This document shows positions 48,781 through 57,585 of a stretch of DNA of 64,000 nucleotides, one piece after another; positions within the stretch are counted from its first letter, which is position 1; the number at the start of each line of letters is the position of its first letter. Under the pieces are notes generated by a model. The model made no database searches. It was not told where the DNA came from and saw only the letters and a list, made by a program, of their open reading frames with translations. Both the position numbers and the translations under genes were made by a program. Source of the DNA: TMED8 sp038125725 (GTDB lineage Bacteria > Pseudomonadota > Alphaproteobacteria > Rhodospirillales > Casp-alpha2); assembly GCA_038125725.1 (NCBI GenBank), contig JAYPEK010000014.1, positions 1 through 64,000 of the forward strand. Direction: 5' to 3'.

Positions 48781-49284
48781 TCACGAAGCGTAGGGGTTGT
48801 AGATCACGCCCTCCGGCAGCATGACCTCGAGGGCGAAGGTGAACATGCTCCACATGGCACCGACGGCGACCACCGCGATGACCGCATGCAGCAGCAACTG
48901 CTTGGGTTGCCAGCCGCCGAGCAGGTTCATCAGCATGAACACGAAAAGGATACCGCCGATCAGCATGCCCAGCACCGGCATGGTCAGCAGATAGAGGAAG
49001 AACATGACAAAGCAGATCACCGGATTGCGCCAATAGGCGACGAACCCGGCGAGGCCTGGTTCGCGGTCCGGTGCCTGGCTCACGTCGTCCGGGCCGGCCT
49101 TGATCGACTGCACCAGATAGATCAGCGACAGCAGCGTCAGCGCCGCCAGGATGACCCGCGGCCAAGTGGAGGGCATCAAGACGCCGTAGTCCGGCGAACG
49201 GATATCGAAAGTCGCCCAAATGAAGACGCCACAGGCGACCAACAGGCAAATGGCAACGATGGAATCGCGATTCAAACGGGTCAT
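48781..49284 (-). CDS. tctB: Tripartite tricarboxylate transporter, small permease TctB
   Basis: A 167-residue protein with four hydrophobic segments, the typical TctB layout: IVAICLLVACGVFIWATFDI, WPRVILAALTLLSLIYLVQS, then a cytoplasmic acidic loop, PVICFVMFFLYLLTMPVLGM and a C-terminal helix. It is poorly conserved in sequence throughout the family; position between tctC and tctA and size make the call. No other role is likely. Confidence 0.82.
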   Translation of the reverse strand: MTRLNRDSIVAICLLVACGVFIWATFDIRSPDYGVLMPSTWPRVILAALTLLSLIYLVQSIKAGPDDVSQAPDREPGLAGFVAYWRNPVICFVMFFLYLLTMPVLGMLIGGILFVFMLMNLLGGWQPKQLLLHAVIAVVAVGAMWSMFTFALEVMLPEGVIYNPYAS

Positions 49285-49386
49285 GATGAACCTCGTCCTC
49301 CCCCATCAAGATCGAAGAAACGGGGAATCCCGGGCCGATGGTTTACACCGGCCCGGGCTCCGCGTTCGGTTTCAGGCGAACAAGAC

Positions 49387-50361
49387 TTACTTCTTCTTGT
49401 ACATGCCGATCTTGATGGCGACCTTTTCGTGGTCGGCGAAGGTCTTGTCGGCCCACTTGCGGTAATCGGCCGGGCCGACCCACTGGATGCCGGTGCCCTT
49501 GGCTTTCATCTGCTTCAGGAGGTTCGGATCCTCGGCGGCCTTTTTCAGGATCATCGCCCAATGGTCGACGATCTCTTTCGGCGTGCCCTTCGGCGCGACG
49601 ACGCCGCGCTTCAGCGAGTAGGTCATGTCGACGCCCAATTCCTTCAGCGTCGGCAGGTTCGGCAGCGCCGGGTCGCGCTTGTCGGCGGCAATGGCGAAGG
49701 CCTTCAGCTCGCCGGCTTCAATGTACTTGCGGCCGGAAGCGACGTTGATAGTGCCGAGCTGGATGGCGCCAGACAACAGCGCGGTCATGCGCTCACGGGT
49801 GCCGTCGAAGGGCACGTACTTAAACTTCATGCCGGTCATGTCTTCGAGCAGAAGCCACATGAACTGGCTGGTGGAACCGAAGGTGGCGCCAGCCTTCATG
49901 GTGTCGGGCGCGGACAGGGTGACCTTCTTGAATTCGTCAAAGCTGTTCCACGGAACCTTGCCCGAGGCGCCGACGATGTCCGGCGTGTCGGTCAGCAGCG
50001 CAACGGTCTCGAAGTTCTCGAACGAGAACGGGATGCGGCCGTTGAGGAAGCTGATGATGGCGCTCTGGTGGATGGCGAACAGCGTGCAGCCGTCGGGCTT
50101 GGCCTTGGCCGCTTCCTTGGCGCCCTTGTTGCCGCCCTGGCCGGGAACGGTGACGACCTTGAGCTTCGGAGTCACGTCCAGGTCCTGGATGGTCTTCTCG
50201 AAGATGGAGAACAGCACGTGCGTGCCGCCGCCCGCTTTCCACGGAACGATCAGCTTGGCGGTGCTGCAGGGAATCTTCGGCGCCGCCGACGCAGGCGCGG
50301 CGGCGATCCCGAATGCCACCGCGGCAGCGGCGACGGAATAGGCGATTTGACGGAATTTCAT
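49387..50361 (-). CDS. tctC: Tripartite tricarboxylate transporter, periplasmic binding protein TctC/Bug family
   Basis: A 324-residue exported binding protein of the Bug family. Residues 1-27 are a signal peptide (VAAAAVAFGIAAAPASA). The mature part carries the family marks KLIVPWKAGGGTHVL, VVTVPGQGGNKGAKEAAKAK with DGCTLFAIHQSA, KYVPFDGTRERMTALLSGAI and GVVAPKGTPKEIVDHWAMIL. Bug proteins bind carboxylates with a water-mediated carboxylate pocket. It heads the whole minus-strand cluster and is usually the most highly expressed gene. The substrate is not predictable from sequence. Confidence 0.9.
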   Translation of the reverse strand: MKFRQIAYSVAAAAVAFGIAAAPASAAPKIPCSTAKLIVPWKAGGGTHVLFSIFEKTIQDLDVTPKLKVVTVPGQGGNKGAKEAAKAKPDGCTLFAIHQSAIISFLNGRIPFSFENFETVALLTDTPDIVGASGKVPWNSFDEFKKVTLSAPDTMKAGATFGSTSQFMWLLLEDMTGMKFKYVPFDGTRERMTALLSGAIQLGTINVASGRKYIEAGELKAFAIAADKRDPALPNLPTLKELGVDMTYSLKRGVVAPKGTPKEIVDHWAMILKKAAEDPNLLKQMKAKGTGIQWVGPADYRKWADKTFADHEKVAIKIGMYKKK

Positions 50362-50471
50362 GGCTTCTCCTCCCTAGGTTTTGCATACCCCGGCATTCTT
50401 GGGCTTTCGGCCGGCCGGGTTTCCGTTCCCCCTATCCAGGCATGAACGACGTTTGCCCGTCAAGGCCTACG

Positions 50472-50481
50472 TGGTATACCA
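50472..50481. promoter_or_regulatory. GntR-type operator candidate TGGTATACCA
   Basis: The perfect 10-base palindrome TGGTATACCA lies between the divergent tctC (start 50361) and the first gamma-glutamyltransferase (start 50517), 36 bases upstream of the latter. It matches the TGGTnnnACCA-like sites recognised by FadR/GntR-FCD regulators. No GntR gene is in the window, so the regulator would be elsewhere. Confidence 0.5.
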
Positions 50482-50516
50482 GATGCAAAATCGACACTGG
50501 GGACCCCGACACCAAA

Positions 50517-52109
50517 ATGCGAAATCTCGAACTTCCCGGCCGTTCGCCGGCCCACTCTACGGCCGGCATGGCCGCTACCTCGCACACCCTTTCCACCGCC
50601 ACCGCCATCGATATCCTCCGGCGCGGCGGCAACGCCATGGACGCCGCCATCGCGGCCTGCGCCGTGCAATGCGTGGTGGAACCCGAATCGACCGGCATCG
50701 GCGGCGACAACTTCTGCCTCTATGCGCCGGGCGGCTCCGACAAGGTCATCGCCTTCAACGGGTCGGGAAAGGCGCCCATGGCGGCGACGGCGGAATGGTA
50801 CCTGGAAAACGGCATCCGAGACATCGAACGCCAGTCACCGCATGCCTGCGTCATTCCCGGCGCCATCGACGCCTGGTGCCAGCTCAATGCCGATCACGGC
50901 AGCATGGAACTGGCGGAACTGCTGCAGCCGGCCATCGACCTCGCCCGGAACGGTTACCCGGTGTCGTCGCGGGTCAGCGTCGATTTCGCCTCCCAGGCCG
51001 ATGTCATCGCCAAGGACGAAAACCTGAAACGCGTCTTCATGCCGGGCGGCCGCACCCCCGGCGTCGGCGAGATGCATCACCAGCCGGAACTGGCCGCCAC
51101 CATGGAGGCCGTCGCCAAGCAGGGCCGCGACGCCTTCTATTCCGGCGAGCTGGCCGAGGACATGGTGAACTACCTGCGCTCGCTCGGCGGCCTGCACACC
51201 ATGGATGATTTCGCCGCCGCCAAGGGCGACTACGTGGAGCCGATCTCCACCGAGTTCCGGGGCTACCAGGTCTGGCAATGCCCGCCCAACGGCCAGGGCG
51301 TCATCGCCTTGCAGCTCCTCAACATCGCGTCCGGGTTCGACACATCCTTGGACCCCCTGTCGGCCGAGCGCCTGCACCTGGAGATCGAGGCCGGGCGCCT
51401 CGCCTACCAGGACCGCTCCTTCTATGTCGCCGACCCGACGCAGGCCGACGTGCCGGTGGATGCCATGCTGTCGGCGGAGCACGCCGATACGCTGCGTGCC
51501 GCCATCGATCCCGAGCGCGCGATGACAGACCTGCCGCAGCCGACGCTTCCCAACAACAAGAGCACCGTCTACATCACCGTGGTCGACAAGGACCGCAATG
51601 CCTGCTCGTTCATTAACACGCTGTTCCACAACTTCGGCGCCGCGCTGATGGCGCCGAAATCGGGCGTCGTCTTCACCAACCGCGCGCAGGGCTTCGTCAT
51701 CGAACCGGGCCATCCGAACTGCATCGCGCCGGGCAAGCGGCCGATGCACACCATCATCCCTGGCATGGTCACCAAGGGCGGCCAGACGGTAATGTCCTAC
51801 GGCGTCATGGGCGGCCACTACCAGGCCTATGGCCACATGCACTTCCTGACCCGCTTCTTGGATTACGGCATGGACATCCAGGAAGCCCAGGACGCGCCGC
51901 GCATCTTCCCGGAACCGGGCGAAGCCGGCGTGCAGATGGAGGGCACCGTGCCCGCCGACGTGGTCGCCAAGCTGGAAGCCATGGGCCACAAGCGCACCGC
52001 GCCGCCGAAACCGATCGGCGGGTCGCAGGCGATCTGGATCGACCACGAACGCGGCATCCTCACGGGCGGCTCCGACCCGCGCAAGGATGGCTGCGCCATC
52101 GGCTACTAG
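50517..52109 (+). CDS. Gamma-glutamyltransferase-like N-terminal-nucleophile hydrolase (copy 1)
   Basis: A 530-residue protein of the gamma-glutamyltransferase family. GNAMDAAIAACAVQCVVEPE and GIGGDNFCLYAPGG are typical of the large subunit. The autocatalytic cleavage site is at the threonine of NKSTVYITVVDKDRNACSF, followed by NTLFHNFGAAL. Mature enzymes have two chains and transfer or hydrolyse gamma-glutamyl groups; some members open other amides. No signal peptide is evident, so it may be cytosolic. The ATG at 50517 has no clear ribosome site. A similar gene follows 27 bases downstream. Confidence 0.82.
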   Translation: MRNLELPGRSPAHSTAGMAATSHTLSTATAIDILRRGGNAMDAAIAACAVQCVVEPESTGIGGDNFCLYAPGGSDKVIAFNGSGKAPMAATAEWYLENGIRDIERQSPHACVIPGAIDAWCQLNADHGSMELAELLQPAIDLARNGYPVSSRVSVDFASQADVIAKDENLKRVFMPGGRTPGVGEMHHQPELAATMEAVAKQGRDAFYSGELAEDMVNYLRSLGGLHTMDDFAAAKGDYVEPISTEFRGYQVWQCPPNGQGVIALQLLNIASGFDTSLDPLSAERLHLEIEAGRLAYQDRSFYVADPTQADVPVDAMLSAEHADTLRAAIDPERAMTDLPQPTLPNNKSTVYITVVDKDRNACSFINTLFHNFGAALMAPKSGVVFTNRAQGFVIEPGHPNCIAPGKRPMHTIIPGMVTKGGQTVMSYGVMGGHYQAYGHMHFLTRFLDYGMDIQEAQDAPRIFPEPGEAGVQMEGTVPADVVAKLEAMGHKRTAPPKPIGGSQAIWIDHERGILTGGSDPRKDGCAIGY

Positions 52110-52136
52110 GCGGAAGCGGGACCCGGGGGAAATGCC

Positions 52137-53942
52137 GTGAACACGTTCACCACCCGTCCCGAAATCCGCGGCACCTTCGGCGTCTGCGCCTCGACCCATT
52201 GGCTGGCCACCGCCGCCGGCATGGCGGTGCTGGAGCACGGTGGCAACGCCTTCGACGCCGCCTGCGCCATGGGCTTTTCCCTGCAGGTCGTCGAGCCGCA
52301 CATGAACGGCCCGGGCGGCGAGGTGCCGGCGCTTCTGCGCCGCGCCGGGGAAACCCAAATCCGCGTGCTGTCCGGCCAGGGCCCGGCGCCGGCGAAAGCG
52401 ACGCCCGAGGCCTATCGCGCGCTCGGCCTCGACCGGGTGCCCGGCACCGGCATGCTGCCGTTGGTGGTGCCCGGCAGCTTCGACGGCTGGATGACGCTCT
52501 TGCGCGACTACGGCACCATGACGCCGCGCGCCGTCATGCAGTATGCCGTCGGTTATGCGCGGGACGGCTTCGCGGTGGCGCCCAACTGCGCCAGCGCCAT
52601 CGACCTCGTCGGACCTTTCTTCGAAGCCGAATGGCCGACCTCCGCCGAGCTCTATTTGAGGGGCGGCAAGGCGCCGGCGGCGGGATCACTGTTCCAGAAC
52701 CCGGCCCTCGCCGAGACCTACGAGCGCCTGCTATCGGAAGCCGAAGCCGCCGGTGCGGACCGCGAGCGACAAATAGAATCGGCACGCAAGGCCTGGTACC
52801 AGGGCTTCGTCGCCGAGGCCATCGACCGCTTCTGCGCCGAGACCGAGGTCATGGATACGTCGGGGCGCCGTCACAAGGCGCTGCTGACAGGCAATGACCT
52901 GGCCGGGTTCCAGGCGCACTACGAAGACCCTGTGATGCTCGACTACCCGGCGGCCGGCCATGTCTTCAGCATCGCCAAACCTGGCACCTGGACACAGGGG
53001 CCGGTGATGCTGCAGCAGTTGGCCTTGCTGAAGGGCTTCGACCTCGCCGCCATGGACCCGGTCGGGCCGGATTTCGTCCACACCATCATGGAATGCGCCA
53101 AGCTCGCCTTCGCCGACCGCGAGACCTACTACGGCGACCCGGCGCATGTGGAAGTGCCGCTGGAGACGCTCTTGTCCGACGCCTACACGGACGAGCGCCG
53201 CAAGCTGGTCGGTGACACGGCCAGCCGCGAATTTCGGCCGGGCGCCATCGATGGCTTCGGCCATCCGCCGGTGCTGCACCCGAAGGGCTCGACGCTGAAG
53301 GGCGACGGCCCGGAGGGGCACGAACTCGACCATATGTTCATCACCCAGATGGGCCAGGCGCGCGGCGACACCTGCCACCTGGACGTCATCGACCGTTGGG
53401 GCAACATGATCGCGGCGACGCCGTCGGGCGGGTGGCTGTCGTCGTCGCCGGCGATCCCGGAACTGGGGTTCTGCCTCTCGACGCGCGGCCAGATGTTCTG
53501 GCTCGACGACGGCCACCCGGACCAGATCCAGCCCGGCAAGCGCCCGCGCATCACGCTGTCCCCGTCGATGGCGCTCCGCGACGGCGAGCCTTACCTGGCC
53601 TTCGGCACGCCCGGCGGCGACCAGCAGGACCAATGGCCGCTGCACATGTTCCTGCGCCATGTGCATCACGGCATGAACCTGCAACAGGCCATCGACAGCC
53701 CCAACTTCCATTCCACCCACGCGCCGGGCTCGTTCTACCCGCGCGAATGGGATCCGGCCGGCGTCAAGATCGAGGGGCGGTTCTCAGACGCGACGCTGGA
53801 CGAGCTTGAACGGCGCGGCCACCGGCTCTACGTCGAGGGCGATTGGTCGCTCGGCCGCGTCTCCGCTTGCGCGCGCGACGGCAGGCTTTTGATGGCGGCG
53901 GCCAACCCGCGCCTGATGCAGGGCTACGCGGCGGGGCGGTAA
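52137..53942 (+). CDS. Gamma-glutamyltransferase-like N-terminal-nucleophile hydrolase (copy 2)
   Basis: A 601-residue paralogue of copy 1. The family blocks GNAFDAACAMGFSLQVVEPH and NGPGGEVPALLRR are present, a large insertion lies at about residues 180-260 (PAAGSLFQNPALAETYERLL), and the processing site is GDTCHLDVIDRWGN with Thr as the expected nucleophile. The C-terminal NLQQAIDSPNFHSTHAPGSF is family-typical. GTG at 52137 is preceded by GGGGGA. The pair differ enough that heteromeric or distinct substrates are likely. It converges with the DUF3604 gene one base away. Confidence 0.82.
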   Translation: MNTFTTRPEIRGTFGVCASTHWLATAAGMAVLEHGGNAFDAACAMGFSLQVVEPHMNGPGGEVPALLRRAGETQIRVLSGQGPAPAKATPEAYRALGLDRVPGTGMLPLVVPGSFDGWMTLLRDYGTMTPRAVMQYAVGYARDGFAVAPNCASAIDLVGPFFEAEWPTSAELYLRGGKAPAAGSLFQNPALAETYERLLSEAEAAGADRERQIESARKAWYQGFVAEAIDRFCAETEVMDTSGRRHKALLTGNDLAGFQAHYEDPVMLDYPAAGHVFSIAKPGTWTQGPVMLQQLALLKGFDLAAMDPVGPDFVHTIMECAKLAFADRETYYGDPAHVEVPLETLLSDAYTDERRKLVGDTASREFRPGAIDGFGHPPVLHPKGSTLKGDGPEGHELDHMFITQMGQARGDTCHLDVIDRWGNMIAATPSGGWLSSSPAIPELGFCLSTRGQMFWLDDGHPDQIQPGKRPRITLSPSMALRDGEPYLAFGTPGGDQQDQWPLHMFLRHVHHGMNLQQAIDSPNFHSTHAPGSFYPREWDPAGVKIEGRFSDATLDELERRGHRLYVEGDWSLGRVSACARDGRLLMAAANPRLMQGYAAGR

Positions 53943-53943
53943 C

Positions 53944-56253
53944 TCAGTCCGAGAACACGAACACCGGACTGCTCCACGCCTGGAAGCCGTCTTCCGTCGT
54001 CACGCAGACCCAGAGCGGATTGTCCTTTGCGGCGTCGAGCGGGATTTCCACTTCCGCCGTGATTTCACGGTGCGGGTTTTCTTCGGGCAGGCGGAAGGCC
54101 TTCAACTTACGTTCCAGGCCGCCGGCGTCGAGCACCGCGTCTTCCAGGCCAACATCGGCCAGCGCTAGGTTGAGCGTGCCGTGGTTGGTGACCACGTCGA
54201 GGGCGCCGCCGGGCTCGCGGATATCGAGCCAGGCGTCGAAGCCGCCGAAGTTGCCGGTGGTGACGGCCTCGAACAGCACCGTGTCGGCGCCTTGTTGTTC
54301 GAATTTGCGCTCCGGGTTCCAGGCGTTGATCTTGGCGAGACGGCGGATATCGGCGCCCTCGAACCGCACCCGGCCGGTCCAATGGGTCTCGCGCCCGCGC
54401 CCTCGGTATTCGGCGCCGGCCCACAAGACGCGGATGCGTTCGCCCAGGTCCTTGTCCGAGTAGCCGCGCACGGTCTGGATCACCTCGGTGCCGTTGCGGA
54501 CCTCGATCCGTTCGATCGGTGCCTGGGCGGCGGCCTCGAGCCTGAGCGTCACGGATTTGGCGCCGCTTTTGACGATGTCGCCCATCATCGCCTCGGTCAC
54601 TTGCGAGGTCTGGGTGTCGGGGAAGGCGTTGGGATCTTGCTCATAGAGCGTCGCGCCGTCCGGGAAGCCGACACGCACGTCCAGATGCAGCCGCGTGCCG
54701 GTGGTGCCGTAGTGATGGCGGCGCTTGAGGCAATCGAAGATGCCGTCGCGGGTGAGATCGTCGGTGAGGAAACAGGTGAGCCCGCCATAGGCGCCGAACG
54801 CGCCGGCACCGGGATAGCTCGCGCCGGGCCGGCCCTTGTGGCCGTCGGAATTGCAGACGACGCCGGAGCGGTGACCCAAGGGGAAGCCGTCGGTCAACAG
54901 CCACTCGAAGGTGCCCCAGGCGGAATGGATTTCCATCGCCGTTTCCTGGGTCGGATCGTGGGCGTAGGCGATATCGGCGTAGCGCCCGCCGACATGCGCG
55001 TAGATGCAGCAATCCTCGTCCTTCAGTTTTTCGAACAGGATATTGGCGTTCTGCGCGTCGGTATCCAGGTCCGAACGGTCGATCAGCAGCGCATGCGAGG
55101 AGCGGTGAATCTGCCGCCCTTCCGTGCGAAAGAAGACGTTCCGGTCGCCCCCGACGGCGGTGTTGCCCGACCACTCGTAGCCCGGAAAGGTGACGAAGCG
55201 GCGGTCCTGGTGGTATTCGGCGGTGAGGTCGTTCAGATGCGCCCAGAAGGCGTTGTTGACCTGGAAGTCGTTGGCCTGGTGGCTGGTGACATCGAGAAAC
55301 GCGCAGTCACGTGCGAAGGTGAAATATTCCCGCGCCGTCGTGACCCCGATGGACTCGCCGCTCTGCCCGTGCAGATCGCCCCAATAGCCGCCGTATCGGC
55401 CGGCGCGGACGACCAGCGGATGCGAGGCCGCGACCTCGTTGCCGCCTTCGTCCAGGACCCGGATGCGGAGCGTCCCTTCCGCATCGACGCTCAACCCCTC
55501 GAAGGTGACGGCTTTCTCGCCCAAGGGATAGTCGAAGGTCGCGGGCAAGCCGTTGACGGGAAGCGTGGTCTCGAAAGTGAATTTGCCCTCCGCCAGGTGG
55601 CTCGGGTTGCCCCACTCGTCCTCGGCCTTGAGGCCGAACTGGAAGCTCTCGCCCGGACGGCGGAGCGACGGCAGCACGGCGCGCCAGATCGCCGGCGGCC
55701 CCGGCACGACGGATACGTAGGGTGTGCCCGGAATCGGCGTGAAATGGCCGACGGCGCAGACATCGGCCGACACCTTGAACTCGGACGCGGACTCGACGAA
55801 GGTCTGCAGCTTCATGCCGGGCGATCCGCCCGAGGTGTCGCCGAAGACGATGGTGATGGTGTCGCCTTCACGCAGGCAGCCGCCGGTGACCCGCGCCGTC
55901 AGGGTCTTCCAGCGCGGGCGCGAGCCCGATGCCCGGCGCACATACTCGACGTTCAGCGGCACACCCGAAGAGGTGGAGGCGGTAACGTAGTTGGGCGCCG
56001 CCGGATCGCTGGTTTGTAGCGCGCCGCCGTCGCCGTGCATGCGGAAGCTGACGCGGATGGCGCCGGTATCGTCGAGACCATAGCGCCCGACCGTATAAGT
56101 GAGGCGGAAGGTCTGGTAGCTCCTGACAGGGAAGCGCCCCTTGGGCTCGAAATCCACATGGCCGTAGAGCACGGGATCCTCGCCCGGTTGCACGGCGGGC
56201 CAGGCCTCGGCCACGAGATCGGAATCGGCGAGATTGGGGAAATTGTCGGTCAT
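53944..56253 (-). CDS. DUF3604 family protein with PHP-like metal-binding domain
   Basis: A 769-residue protein without signal peptide. A beta-rich N-terminal region (about 1-285) precedes a PHP-like region with candidate metal ligands in YGGYWGDLHGQSGES (near 290-304), FLDVTSHQAND, VTFPGYEWSGNTAVGGDRNV, CCIYAHVGGRYADIAYAHDP and VVCNSDGHKGRPGAS. A C-terminal beta-domain ends WVCVTTEDGFQAWSSPVFVF. DUF3604 members have no settled function; the pattern of His/Asp suggests a hydrolytic metal centre. It lies opposite the tandem gamma-glutamyltransferase-like genes. Confidence 0.78.
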   Translation of the reverse strand: MTDNFPNLADSDLVAEAWPAVQPGEDPVLYGHVDFEPKGRFPVRSYQTFRLTYTVGRYGLDDTGAIRVSFRMHGDGGALQTSDPAAPNYVTASTSSGVPLNVEYVRRASGSRPRWKTLTARVTGGCLREGDTITIVFGDTSGGSPGMKLQTFVESASEFKVSADVCAVGHFTPIPGTPYVSVVPGPPAIWRAVLPSLRRPGESFQFGLKAEDEWGNPSHLAEGKFTFETTLPVNGLPATFDYPLGEKAVTFEGLSVDAEGTLRIRVLDEGGNEVAASHPLVVRAGRYGGYWGDLHGQSGESIGVTTAREYFTFARDCAFLDVTSHQANDFQVNNAFWAHLNDLTAEYHQDRRFVTFPGYEWSGNTAVGGDRNVFFRTEGRQIHRSSHALLIDRSDLDTDAQNANILFEKLKDEDCCIYAHVGGRYADIAYAHDPTQETAMEIHSAWGTFEWLLTDGFPLGHRSGVVCNSDGHKGRPGASYPGAGAFGAYGGLTCFLTDDLTRDGIFDCLKRRHHYGTTGTRLHLDVRVGFPDGATLYEQDPNAFPDTQTSQVTEAMMGDIVKSGAKSVTLRLEAAAQAPIERIEVRNGTEVIQTVRGYSDKDLGERIRVLWAGAEYRGRGRETHWTGRVRFEGADIRRLAKINAWNPERKFEQQGADTVLFEAVTTGNFGGFDAWLDIREPGGALDVVTNHGTLNLALADVGLEDAVLDAGGLERKLKAFRLPEENPHREITAEVEIPLDAAKDNPLWVCVTTEDGFQAWSSPVFVFSD

Positions 56254-56336
56254 GGCTGGGGTTCCCGTCAGCAGAAATTCACTGCCGACACTCTATCCCA
56301 CAGACGAAACCGCGCAAGAAGCCGCGTCGACGGAAA

Positions 56337-57203
56337 TCAGGCCTTGTCGCCGCGAATCCGCATCATCCCTTCCTGCGCCATCGAGGCGATCAAGCGCCCG
56401 TCGCGGGAAAAGATGTTGCCGGTATTGAAGCCGCGCCCGCCCGACGACGAGGGCGACACCTGATCGAACAATAGCCATTCGTCGGCGCGGAACGGGCGAT
56501 GGAACCACATGGAATGATCGAGCGACGCGGACACGGTCTTGCCCGTGTACCAGGTGATGCCGTGCGGCACCAAACAGGTCGCCAACAATGTCGCGTCGGA
56601 GGCATAGCCCAGCACGCATTCATGGTGCTCGAAATCCGCCGGCAGGGGATGGCGGGTGCGCGCCCAGTAGCGCTCGAACGGCGGGCCGGGTTCCGGGTGG
56701 ACGGGATCCTTGGGATCGACCGGGCGGATTTCGATGGCGCGGTCGGCCATGAAGCGTTTGCGTCCGGCTTCCGGAATGCGGTCCAGCAGCGCTTCGCGGC
56801 GGCTTTGCTCATCGGGGAGCGTCTCGGGATCGGGAACGTCCGGCATGGGAAGCTGATGCTCGATTCCGTCCTCCACCACTTGCAGCGACACCGCCATGTG
56901 ATAGATGGCACGGCCGTGCTGGCGGGCAACCACGTGACGCGACGTGAAGCTGCGCCCGTCGCGGATGCAGTCCACGTCATAGATGATCGGCACCTTGGGA
57001 TCGCCCGGACGCAAAAAATAGGCATGCAGGGAATGCGGCTTGCGGCCCTCGGCGGTGCGCATGGCTGCGACCAGCGCCTGGCCGATGACATGGCCGCCGA
57101 ACACGCGCTGGCGGTCTTCCTTCGGCGCATGGCCCCGGAATAGATCCGATTCCAACGGCTCCAGGTCCAAGAGATCGAGCAGGTTCTGCAAGGTGCCTGA
57201 CAT
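56337..57203 (-). CDS. tesB: Acyl-CoA thioesterase II
   Basis: A 288-residue double-hot-dog thioesterase of the TesB type. QRVFGGHVIGQALVAAMRT lies in the N-terminal hot-dog, SLHAYFLRPGDPKVPIIYDV follows, and LDHSMWFHRPFRADEWLLFD in the second hot-dog includes the usual Asp of the active site. It hydrolyses medium- and long-chain acyl-CoA to free acid and CoA in the cytosol. Length and layout are normal. It lies between DUF3604 and a small membrane protein with no obvious operon partner. Confidence 0.9.
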   Translation of the reverse strand: MSGTLQNLLDLLDLEPLESDLFRGHAPKEDRQRVFGGHVIGQALVAAMRTAEGRKPHSLHAYFLRPGDPKVPIIYDVDCIRDGRSFTSRHVVARQHGRAIYHMAVSLQVVEDGIEHQLPMPDVPDPETLPDEQSRREALLDRIPEAGRKRFMADRAIEIRPVDPKDPVHPEPGPPFERYWARTRHPLPADFEHHECVLGYASDATLLATCLVPHGITWYTGKTVSASLDHSMWFHRPFRADEWLLFDQVSPSSSGGRGFNTGNIFSRDGRLIASMAQEGMMRIRGDKA

Positions 57204-57289
57204 AGGTCGCTCTTCTTGTTGCTGTTTTCCCTGGGACTTTTTTAGCCCAAGCCGGGGGGCGGAACACGCGCTTCTTGGCTTCGGCAGGT

Positions 57290-57304
57290 GGTGACAATGT
57301 CACC
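57290..57304. promoter_or_regulatory. Perfect 6-bp inverted repeat upstream of DUF2892 gene
   Basis: GGTGAC-AAT-GTCACC is a perfect inverted repeat 77 bases upstream of the small membrane protein gene at 57382 and 86 bases from the divergent tesB. It is a plausible operator or promoter element; the regulator is unknown. Confidence 0.35.
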
Positions 57305-57381
57305 GACCGGCGTCATCATCGCCGCTATAACGCGCATCGATCAGCCGCGCCGCTGGCGCGCACCAGCAGGAGTTCAATTCG

Positions 57382-57585
57382 ATGAGTATCGATCGTATCG
57401 TTTTCGCCGTCGCCGGCCTGTTCATCCTGGCCAGCCTGGCACTCGCGCACTACCACCATCCCAACTGGCTCTGGTTCACCGCCTTCGTCGGCGCCAACCT
57501 GTTCCAGTCCGCCTTCACCGGGTTCTGCCCGCTGGCGATGATCCTGAAGAAACTGGGCGCGCGGCCCGGCAACGCCTTCAGCTAA
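57382..57585 (+). CDS. DUF2892/YgaP-like small membrane protein
   Basis: A 67-residue protein of two hydrophobic segments (IVFAVAGLFILASLALAHYH and LWFTAFVGANLFQSAFTGFC), ending CPLAMILKKLGARPG. This matches the membrane part of YgaP-type proteins, where a rhodanese domain is usually fused or adjacent; none is present here. The FTGFCPLAMILKKLG motif, with Cys near residue 50, is the family's conserved end. Function unknown, possibly sulfur or redox related. It shares its stop (CTAA) with the convergent class III aminotransferase. Confidence 0.75.
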   Translation: MSIDRIVFAVAGLFILASLALAHYHHPNWLWFTAFVGANLFQSAFTGFCPLAMILKKLGARPGNAFS

